DNA of 6,450 nt, taken from Clostridia bacterium. Its GTDB lineage: Bacteria > Bacillota > Clostridia > Christensenellales > Borkfalkiaceae. A model generated the notes under the pieces. That model made no database searches, had not been told where the DNA came from, and saw nothing but the letters and a program-made list of their open reading frames with translations. The translations under genes and the position numbers were made by a program. Location of the stretch: assembly GCA_017504065.1 (NCBI GenBank), contig JAFVRU010000122.1, forward strand, positions 1 through 6,450, read 5' to 3'. Shown piece after piece: positions 1-4,633 of this stretch (its first letter is position 1; each line of letters begins with the position of its first letter).

Positions 1-432
1 AGAGAAAAACAGCAGCTTGAAAAGCGTATCAAGGAGCTTGACAATATCATCCGATGCTTATACGAGGATAGAGTTTGCGGAAGAATCACTCCCGAACGCT
101 ACGATACGATGGCAAGCGGATACGAGCAAGAACAAACTGTACTAAAAGAAAAGCTGATAGCCGTGAATGACGGTATCAGCAAGATGGATATGCGAGATAG
201 TTGCATTAGGGAATTCATTGCAAAGGCGAAGCAGTATATTGAGATGCCAACGCTAACCCCCGAACTGCTTCGAGTCTTCATCCGAAAGATTGAAGTATTC
301 GAAAAATTGGAGAAATACTCCCGTACCGCAGGCAACCTTATCAATATCCACTACGCATTTCAACTTCCCGAACAAGACGGCATGCCAATGCTTGAAATGC
401 TACTTGCAAGCAATATACGAGAAACCGCCTAA
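1..432 (+). CDS. Large serine recombinase, C-terminal part only (5' end outside window)
   Basis: The reading frame is open from the first base and ends at TAA 430-432, giving the last 143 residues of a longer protein. The visible part starts with a charged heptad-like helix (residues about 1-55, with LYEDRVCGRITPERYDTM) and ends with a segment containing LTPELLRVFIRKIEVFEK and INIHYAF. This combination is what I know from the coiled-coil plus DUF4368-type C-terminus of large serine recombinases (TndX/TnpX-like) that excise and integrate Tn and ICE elements. The catalytic resolvase domain with its serine, and the zinc-ribbon region, would lie to the left and cannot be checked. Such genes usually sit at one end of their element, so an attachment site may lie just downstream. 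Base composition appears less AT-rich than the region to the right, consistent with separate origin. Family call is fairly secure; activity is unknown. Confidence 0.85.
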   Translation, partial: REKQQLEKRIKELDNIIRCLYEDRVCGRITPERYDTMASGYEQEQTVLKEKLIAVNDGISKMDMRDSCIREFIAKAKQYIEMPTLTPELLRVFIRKIEVFEKLEKYSRTAGNLINIHYAFQLPEQDGMPMLEMLLASNIRETA

Positions 433-439
433 AAAAGCA

Positions 440-470
440 GTACACGGAAGGCAAATTGCCTTCCGTGTAC
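440..470. terminator. Strong hairpin after serine recombinase; terminator-like on the minus strand
   Basis: A perfect 13-bp stem (GTACACGGAAGGC at 440-452 with its complement at 458-470) encloses the 5-nt loop AAATT; the dyad is perfect to 15 bp around base 455. It begins 8 nt after the recombinase stop codon. On the plus strand no T-tract follows (ATACCGCC). On the minus strand the stem is followed after 3 nt by TTTTTT (complement of 431-436), so it has intrinsic-terminator form in the leftward direction. It may end the recombinase transcript less efficiently, block leftward transcription into the element, or be part of the element end. Confidence 0.55.
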
Positions 471-517
471 ATACCGCCCCGAATTCTCCGTTAAGAACAC
501 AACGGATTGGTTTGGGG

Positions 518-543
518 TTGCTTTTCTCTATAAGAAAGAGCAA
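518..543. repeat. Imperfect hairpin in the recombinase-to-recombinase gap
   Basis: TTGCT (518-522) and TTTCT (523-527) pair with AGCAA (539-543) and AGAAA (533-537), leaving one bulged G at 538 and the loop CTATA (528-532). It lies in the gap 433-648, which holds no gene that I can support. It could be part of a mobile-element end or a leader structure. No T-tract follows, so it is not a convincing terminator. The rest of 471-570 shows only a tandem CGGTTTAT duplication (561-568 and 569-576). Confidence 0.3.
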
Positions 544-570
544 CTATACGCGGTATTCATCGGTTTATCG

Positions 571-592
571 GTTTATATAAATTTATATAAAC
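571..592. promoter_or_regulatory. Perfect 22-bp AT-rich palindrome upstream of the tyrosine recombinase
   Basis: The 22 bases are identical to their reverse complement; each half is GTTTATATAAA-like. The site lies 57 bp upstream of the recombinase start codon and is followed at 605-630 by a second dyad using the same GTTTATAT end motif. Two copies of one dyad in front of a regulator or recombinase gene suggest an operator or recombinase-binding region. Palindromes made only of A/T runs are also common by chance in AT-rich DNA, so the function is inferred. Confidence 0.4.
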
Positions 593-604
593 AGGTTAAA
601 TTTT

Positions 605-630
605 GTTTATATTGGAATAATTATATAAAC
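605..630. promoter_or_regulatory. Second GTTTATAT dyad, next to the recombinase ribosome binding site
   Basis: GTTTATAT (605-612) and ATATAAAC (623-630) form an 8-bp inverted repeat with a 10-bp centre. The arms repeat the ends of the palindrome at 571-592. The right arm ends about 4 bp before the Shine-Dalgarno sequence of the recombinase, so a protein bound here would cover the likely promoter or early leader. I could not identify a convincing -35/-10 pair in this interval. Confidence 0.35.
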
Positions 631-648
631 GGTAAAAGGAGAATTACA

Positions 649-1488
649 ATGGAAAGACGGTTACAACAAGAGCAATTATATCACTTTGAAACACACTTGC
701 AATGTGAAGAAAGAAGTGTAGCAACGGTAGAAAAGTACTTGTACGATGTGCGTGTATTCTACGAATATATAGGAGAAAGAGCATTTACGAAAAGAGATGT
801 GCTGGATTATAAAACGCAGCTTTTATCTAAATATGCGGTTACAAGTGCAAACTCGATGCTTGCGGCGATCAATGTGTTCTTTCGTTTTTGCGGGTGGTAC
901 GATTTGTGTGTAAAACAACACAAAATACAAAAATCGGCGTTTGCATCCGAAGAAAAGGAATTGACAAAGGCGGAATATATAAGACTTGTTCAAGCGGCGA
1001 AAAGGAATAGAAACGAACGATTAAATCTTATTATCCAAACAATTTGTGGAACAGGAATTAGAGTAAGTGAATTGCAATATATCACGGTGGAAGCTGTGCA
1101 TAAAAGCGAAGCGTTTGTGAATTGTAAAGGCAAAAATAGGCGTATTTTTCTCGTTGCCGAACTACGAAAAAAATTATTGCAATATATAAAAAGGCAAAAT
1201 ATAAAATCGGGTGCGGTATTCGTTACAAGAAACAGAAAGCCCGTAAGTCGGCATAATATTTGGAGAGATATGAAATCGTTGTGCAAAGATGCCGGTGTGT
1301 CAACGAGTAAAGTATTTCCGCATAATCTCCGTCACTTATTTGCTAGAACTTTTTATGGTATAGAAAAAGATATTGCAAAACTGGCGGATATTTTAGGGCA
1401 TACAAGCATAAATACGACTAGGATTTATATTATTACTACCGCTACGGAGCATAAGCGCAAAATGGAAAATATGCGCTTGATTATATAA
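649..1488 (+). CDS. Tyrosine recombinase (Xer/phage-integrase family), probable promoter invertase
   Basis: This 279-residue protein breaks and rejoins DNA through a 3'-phosphotyrosine link. Residues about 5-95 form the SAM-like N-terminal core-binding domain (with VEKYLYDVRVFYEYI) and about 104-275 the catalytic domain. All catalytic residues are visible: R138 in GTGIRVSEL, K160 in CKGKNRR, H225 and R228 in PHNLRH, H251 in LGHTSINTT, and Y260 in TRIY. Length is close to XerC/XerD and there is no extra arm-binding domain, as in simple invertases rather than lambda-type integrases. The start at 649 is supported by AAAGGAG at 635-641, 7 nt upstream. Two GTTTATAT dyads lie just upstream and may autoregulate it. 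The paired 18-bp inverted repeats begin 31 bp after the stop, which makes them its probable substrate. No clear plus-strand terminator separates it from the switch, so read-through to the right is possible. Family call is secure; substrate is inferred from position. Confidence 0.93.
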   Translation: MERRLQQEQLYHFETHLQCEERSVATVEKYLYDVRVFYEYIGERAFTKRDVLDYKTQLLSKYAVTSANSMLAAINVFFRFCGWYDLCVKQHKIQKSAFASEEKELTKAEYIRLVQAAKRNRNERLNLIIQTICGTGIRVSELQYITVEAVHKSEAFVNCKGKNRRIFLVAELRKKLLQYIKRQNIKSGAVFVTRNRKPVSRHNIWRDMKSLCKDAGVSTSKVFPHNLRHLFARTFYGIEKDIAKLADILGHTSINTTRIYIITTATEHKRKMENMRLII

Positions 1489-1490
1489 AT

Positions 1491-1516
1491 AAAAAAAGAC
1501 CGACCTTTGCCGATCT
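1491..1516 (-). terminator. Leftward intrinsic terminator guarding the recombinase 3' end
   Basis: Read on the minus strand, 1516-1497 folds into an 8-bp stem with loop AAAG. Two of the pairs are G-U wobbles that exist only in the minus-strand RNA; on the plus strand they become A-C mismatches. The stem is followed directly by TTTTTT (complement of 1491-1496) and further A/T. It is therefore a directional terminator for RNA moving left. It sits 3 bp outside the left inverted repeat, exactly where transcripts from the inverted promoter would exit. Confidence 0.7.
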
Positions 1517-1519
1517 ATC

Positions 1520-1537
1520 ACATAACGCTTGTTATGT
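1520..1537 (+). repeat. Left inverted repeat (IRL) of the promoter switch
   Basis: The sequence is ACATAACGCTTGTTATGT. It is itself a dyad: 7-bp arms ACATAAC/GTTATGT around the non-palindromic centre GCTT. It is the exact reverse complement of 1781-1798. Paired recombinase arms around a short asymmetric overlap are typical of tyrosine recombinase core sites, where the asymmetric centre enforces inversion between inverted sites. The right (inner) arm continues to match as GTTATGTTGT through 1540. Confidence 0.85.
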
Positions 1538-1702
1538 TGTAAAATGAAATTTTCTCCTTTAAAAATAGGAAAACGCAAACAAAAAATTGTATCAAGAAAA
1601 GAACCCTATCAATATCTTTAGGAAAAAATAGGTGAAGGGCTGTATTTGTCATGCGAAATTTTAGTTTTAAAAAATTATTTTTTGTTTATGTATTAAAAAT
1701 GT

Positions 1703-1731
1703 TTGCAAAATAGGGGAAATAGTGCTATAAT
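1703..1731 (+). promoter_or_regulatory. Sigma-A-type promoter inside the invertible segment, facing the operon
   Basis: TTGCAA (1703-1708) is followed after exactly 17 bp by the consensus -10 TATAAT (1726-1731), preceded by TGC (1723-1725), an extended -10. The upstream DNA is A/T rich (1660-1700), resembling an UP element. Transcription should start near 1738, leaving a leader of about 95 nt before the first operon gene. That leader crosses the right inverted repeat. It is the only strong promoter I see before the operon, so operon expression should depend on segment orientation. Confidence 0.85.
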
Positions 1732-1780
1732 ATCAAAAATTAAAAAGCAACCAATCTTTTGCTTTCAATACTACTTGAAT

Positions 1781-1798
1781 ACATAACAAGCGTTATGT
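1781..1798 (-). repeat. Right inverted repeat (IRR) of the promoter switch; leader hairpin
   Basis: ACATAACAAGCGTTATGT is the exact reverse complement of 1520-1537, with centre AAGC instead of GCTT. On the plus strand the right (outer) arm extends to GTTATGTTGT. In the operon mRNA the site can fold as a 7-bp, A/U-rich hairpin with loop AAGC, followed by TG and TTTTTT (1801-1806). It could therefore also act as a weak attenuator in the leader. An imperfectly placed second hairpin, AAAGCAA (1744-1750) with TTGCTTT (1759-1765), lies just upstream. Confidence 0.85.
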
Positions 1799-1832
1799 TG
1801 TTTTTTCTGGGATAACTTGAAAGGAGACGGAA

Positions 1833-2315
1833 ATGCGTAAAACCAATAGATTAATGTATTTAATAATTCTCATTTCCATAGTCTTGACCTTGACGGGGGT
1901 GGTAATTTGGGGGAGATTACAAGATAACAATGATTTGGAAGAAGCTACCGTCATAGAGATTAACGGCGAAACGAGCAAAGAGCTAAAAGCGGAAATAAAA
2001 GGAATGTACCCCGGCAAGACGGAAGAGTATAAGATTTCGCTTACAGGGGATACCGCCGACGCATACTCCATCACGCTTGATTTTTTCGGGGATAACGGTG
2101 GAGAGCTAAAAAAATATATACTTGTTGGAATTGTAACGGAGAAGGGCTCTATCGAAAAACCGTTGCAGGAGCTATTAGACGGGGAATCGGTTTCCTTGGG
2201 GCAGGGAGTAACGGAAATTTCGATCTCTTATACAATGCCTATTGATACGGGCGATGAAGCACAGGGGACGAGCGTTGTGTTTTATATGGAACTCAATGCT
2301 AAGAATGTTGAATAA
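1833..2315 (+). CDS. Membrane-anchored small beta-rich protein, first gene of the SipW/TasA-like operon
   Basis: The 160-residue protein has a short basic start, one membrane segment (about residues 8-26) and an outer domain of about 130 residues with alternating hydrophobic strands. MYPGKTEEYKISLTG (58-72) followed by AYSITLDFFG resembles the PG-containing strand of TasA/camelysin-type beta-sandwiches, although overall similarity looks weak. The end of the hydrophobic segment (TGVVIWGRLQ) lacks the SipW-type GTFA cleavage motif present in the two downstream substrates, so it is probably kept as a membrane anchor. The start is set by AAGGAG at 1821-1826, 6 nt upstream. It overlaps the signal peptidase gene by one base (TAATG at 2313-2317), indicating translational coupling. 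By position it matches TapA in the Bacillus tapA-sipW-tasA operon; I see no direct homology. A chaperone or fibre-anchor role is only a guess. Confidence 0.85.
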   Translation: MRKTNRLMYLIILISIVLTLTGVVIWGRLQDNNDLEEATVIEINGETSKELKAEIKGMYPGKTEEYKISLTGDTADAYSITLDFFGDNGGELKKYILVGIVTEKGSIEKPLQELLDGESVSLGQGVTEISISYTMPIDTGDEAQGTSVVFYMELNAKNVE

Positions 2316-3196
2316 TGAGTGAAGAGAAAATTAAAAACAAAAAGACTATTGCAAAGAAAGCTTTGAAGATCATCGGCAATATATTTTTATACCTGATTAT
2401 TGCGATGGCTCTGTTTGTACTGATCATCAGTATCATGTCTAAAAAAGACCGTGATGGAACAGCGACTATATTTGGACATCAGCTTCGATTTGTACAATCC
2501 GATTCCATGGAAAAATGCGATTTAACAGACGTGAGCGATTTTGAAATTAAGAGTATACGAGTGAAATCCTGTATTTTCGTGGATGTTGTACCGGAATCGG
2601 AAGAGAAAAAGGCGGAATGGTATAAGGACTTGGAAGTTGGCGACGTTTTGACTTTCAAATACGTTTATAGTAAGCAAGAAACGATCACGCACCGTATCGT
2701 GAATATCGAAGAAAAGCAATCGGGCGGATATATCATAACGCTTGAAGGGGATAATAAAAACGCTGAAACAGATTTGTTGCAACAAACCATAGATACATCG
2801 TTGGAAGACAGTCCCAATTATATTATAGGGAAAGTGACGGGGCAGAGTTACGTATTAGGCGTGCTCGTCTATGCGTTTAAAACGCCGGTTGGTATTGTTT
2901 GTTTCATTATCATTCCTTGCCTTATTATCATCGCATTTGAAGTAATACGATTGATAAGAGTGTTTGGGAAAGACAAGAAGGAAAAATTACAAGCGGAAAA
3001 GAAAAAGCAGGACGATGAAATAGAAGCGTTAAAGCGTCAGCTTGCAGAATTGCAAAATCAAAATCATCAAACGGATTCTGTAGAGAGTTCCGAGTTGCTT
3101 CCCGAAGAAGCGGAACTAGATAGGAAGCCCGACTCGACTATAGAAACATCGATAGAAGAAACGGAGTCCGAAAAGGAAAATCAAGAAACTATATAA
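2315..3196 (+). CDS. SipW-like (ER-type) signal peptidase I with cytoplasmic coiled-coil tail
   Basis: This membrane peptidase should cleave the signal peptides of the TasA-like proteins downstream. After a basic N-terminus, membrane segment 1 covers about residues 20-41, and the outer catalytic domain about 42-187. The nucleophile is S64 in SDSMEK, and the general base H126 in TITHRIV; the ER/SipW class uses Ser-His rather than Ser-Lys. Conserved GDVLTF (109-114) and EGDNKN (144-149) are present. Membrane segment 2 (about 188-216) is followed by a 75-residue tail: a Lys/Glu/Gln helix suited to a coiled coil (217-252), then an acidic Ser/Glu stretch. At 293 residues it is much longer than Bacillus SipW (about 190), the excess being this tail and an insertion at about 66-104. 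It starts at ATG 2315 inside the stop of the upstream gene, so it is translationally coupled. The next gene begins after 22 nt. Confidence 0.93.
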   Translation: MSEEKIKNKKTIAKKALKIIGNIFLYLIIAMALFVLIISIMSKKDRDGTATIFGHQLRFVQSDSMEKCDLTDVSDFEIKSIRVKSCIFVDVVPESEEKKAEWYKDLEVGDVLTFKYVYSKQETITHRIVNIEEKQSGGYIITLEGDNKNAETDLLQQTIDTSLEDSPNYIIGKVTGQSYVLGVLVYAFKTPVGIVCFIIIPCLIIIAFEVIRLIRVFGKDKKEKLQAEKKKQDDEIEALKRQLAELQNQNHQTDSVESSELLPEEAELDRKPDSTIETSIEETESEKENQETI

Positions 3197-3218
3197 TGCA
3201 CGATAGGAGGTAGATAAA

Positions 3219-3908
3219 ATGACGGCACTTATTTATATATTCATAATTATGGCAATATTGATGGGCATGTTTTGTATGTTCGTTATTGCTCGCGATGTTG
3301 TAATTGAAGAAAAAGAACGTCGAGAACAGAAAAACAATCTCAAAAATGCTGAAAGCGCTGCGATTGAAGAATGTACTACGGTTGTCGATGAAGTTGTCAG
3401 CGCGAGTGAAGCTGTCGTAGCAGATGAAGTTGCACCAGCAACCGTTAGCGACGATTCCGCGGTTGTTTTCTCTACGGCAACACAGACGCTTGAAGAGAAA
3501 TATTTGGAACTTGTTCCCGAATATAAAGCTTATTACGATGAAATCGTAAAATGCGCCATGGCGGTAGAAAATAGTAAAAGATATAAAAACGAAAACTACG
3601 AAGAATATAAAGTGGGGAAAAGCCGTCTTGTAAGGTTAAAAATCAAGCGCGGCATTGTTGTTTGTGAGCTTGTTATTCCTAATTTAACGTTCAAAACATA
3701 CGTAGCGGATAATAGAGTTGCGATGAAGCAAGCGCCTGCAACAATTAAGGTTACGGATGAAGCAGCGTTTACTGCGGTTAAGGACAGTATTGATATTGCG
3801 GTGAAAGCGATTGAAGAAGAAAAGGCTTACAAAAAAGAACAAGCGAAACTCCGCCGTAAACAAAAGCGGGAAAGCGCGCGCGAAAGCACAAGCGCGGCAA
3901 ATAAATAA
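3219..3908 (+). CDS. Membrane-anchored protein of unknown function in the SipW operon
   Basis: I cannot assign a function. The 229-residue protein has one N-terminal membrane segment (about 3-24) without preceding charges, then a charged RDVVIEEKERREQKK stretch; by the positive-inside rule the bulk should face the cytoplasm. A low-complexity Ala/Val/Glu/Asp linker (about 43-88) leads to a compact domain (about 89-200) with YDEIV, VGKSRLVRLKIKRGIVVCE and a helical end (AVKDSIDIAVKAIEEE). It ends in a strongly basic tail (about 202-220, KLRRKQKRE). The domain looks like one I associate with uncharacterised clostridial membrane proteins, but I cannot name it. The start is supported by TAGGAGGT at 3204-3211, among the best ribosome sites here. 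It lies between the signal peptidase and its first substrate, so a role in secretion, assembly or regulation of the fibre is plausible. The basic tail could bind nucleic acid, membrane, or the acidic tail of the peptidase. Confidence 0.85.
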   Translation: MTALIYIFIIMAILMGMFCMFVIARDVVIEEKERREQKNNLKNAESAAIEECTTVVDEVVSASEAVVADEVAPATVSDDSAVVFSTATQTLEEKYLELVPEYKAYYDEIVKCAMAVENSKRYKNENYEEYKVGKSRLVRLKIKRGIVVCELVIPNLTFKTYVADNRVAMKQAPATIKVTDEAAFTAVKDSIDIAVKAIEEEKAYKKEQAKLRRKQKRESARESTSAANK

Positions 3909-3969
3909 TCGTATCCGATCGTTTGGAATTCCAGCGAAATAGATAAATCTAAACAAGGAGGACAGGCAA

Positions 3970-4602
3970 ATGGGCAAAGGCAAGGTTAGAACATTGCTTA
4001 TGTCGTGCGTTATGATGCTGTTATGCGCAGCAATGATTGTTGGTGGAACGTTTGCATTATGGAGTGATAGCGCGAAAGTTGAAAACCATTTAACCGCAGG
4101 AACGTTAAAAGTCAAGTTAGAAAGAATTAGTCTTACTAAAACGTATCTCGACAACGATACCGGATATTTGGTTACAACGGTTCCAGATACTTCCATAGTA
4201 GATTTTACCGATACAAACACCGCAAACGCAAACGTTTTCGGAATCGACAACGAAGAAAAAGTAGTACCGTGTTCGAAATACGAAGCAACGCTTAGACTCA
4301 CCAATAATGGCGACGTAGCATTTTCTTATGACGTTATTATTCAGCTGACGAGTGCAAGCAATGCATTGGCGGAACAGCTGAAAATATATGTTGACGGCGA
4401 AGATAAAGGTACGCTTGACGAATACGTGGCAGACGGCAAAGCGATTATCGCAACACAAACGATGGCAAAAAACGACGCGGCAAAAGAATTTACCGTGAAA
4501 GTTGAATTTATAAACGATGACAGCGTAAATAACGATGCGCAAAGTAAGGAAGTCAAGTTTGATTTGCTGGTAAATGCGGTGCAAAAAACGACGGCAAACT
4601 AA
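3970..4602 (+). CDS. TasA/camelysin-like SipW-dependent secreted protein
   Basis: The 210-residue protein carries a SipW-type signal: basic MGKGKVR, hydrophobic segment about 9-28, then GGTFALWSDSAKVENHLTAG, with likely cleavage after A29. The GTxA-x-x-(S/N)D pattern followed by an AGTLKVKL strand is the hallmark of TasA/CalY proteins. The mature part is a beta-sandwich; VVPCSKYEATLRLTNNGDVA (98-117) matches the usual PG-x-x-x-x-x-x-x-N-x-G-x-V/I core, except that the normal Gly is Cys (C101), giving a single mature-chain cysteine. By family it would be exported, cleaved by the peptidase encoded at 2315-3196 and assembled into surface or matrix fibres; a camelysin-type peptidase role is less likely because I see no zinc site. 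AAGGAGGA at 3955-3962 supports the start. It follows the preceding gene by 61 nt and precedes the large beta-helix gene by 31 nt, with no terminator on either side, so all are probably cotranscribed. Confidence 0.9.
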   Translation: MGKGKVRTLLMSCVMMLLCAAMIVGGTFALWSDSAKVENHLTAGTLKVKLERISLTKTYLDNDTGYLVTTVPDTSIVDFTDTNTANANVFGIDNEEKVVPCSKYEATLRLTNNGDVAFSYDVIIQLTSASNALAEQLKIYVDGEDKGTLDEYVADGKAIIATQTMAKNDAAKEFTVKVEFINDDSVNNDAQSKEVKFDLLVNAVQKTTAN

Positions 4603-4633
4603 AAAAGAGAAATAAAAAATAGGAGATAAAAGT

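Larger units (their letters stand above)
1520..1798. other. Predicted invertible promoter segment (phase-variation switch)
   Basis: Exact 18-bp inverted repeats at 1520-1537 and 1781-1798 bound 243 bp that contain no credible gene but one strong promoter (1703-1731). The segment lies between a complete tyrosine recombinase and the first gene of a surface-protein operon, the standard arrangement of a promoter inversion switch. As written, the promoter points toward the operon (ON). Inverting the segment would place the -10 near 1587-1592, facing left into the terminator at 1491-1516. No good promoter was seen on the minus strand of the segment, so the flipped state should leave the operon without a promoter. 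Inversion is predicted, not observed here. Confidence 0.85.

Noticed and set aside
290..580. An overlapping plus-strand frame across the end of the serine recombinase.
   Set aside because: It is out of frame with the recognisable recombinase C-terminus, runs through the hairpin, and has no ribosome site.
1393..1578. A minus-strand frame running from the switch segment into the recombinase 3' end, possibly expressed in the OFF state.
   Set aside because: It needs a TTG start, has no ribosome site at the right distance, and crosses the leftward terminator. It is mostly the shadow of the recombinase.
1541..1700. A second, oppositely oriented promoter inside the invertible segment that would express the operon in the flipped state.
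   Set aside because: TTGATA and TTCACC-like hexamers occur on the minus strand but none has a good -10 at 16-18 bp. Only the 1703-1731 promoter is convincing.
1520..1798. The 18-bp repeats as terminal repeats of a small non-autonomous transposon (MITE).
   Set aside because: Each repeat is itself a dyad with an asymmetric centre, there is no visible target-site duplication outside the repeats, and the position between recombinase, terminator and operon fits a switch better.
2734..2744. CATAACGCTTG inside the signal peptidase gene matches 11 bp of the left inversion site and could be a third recombination site.
   Set aside because: The right arm is missing (GAAGGG follows). ACGCTTGAA encodes Thr-Leu-Glu and recurs elsewhere in these genes (near 3486 and 4896), so codon usage explains the match.
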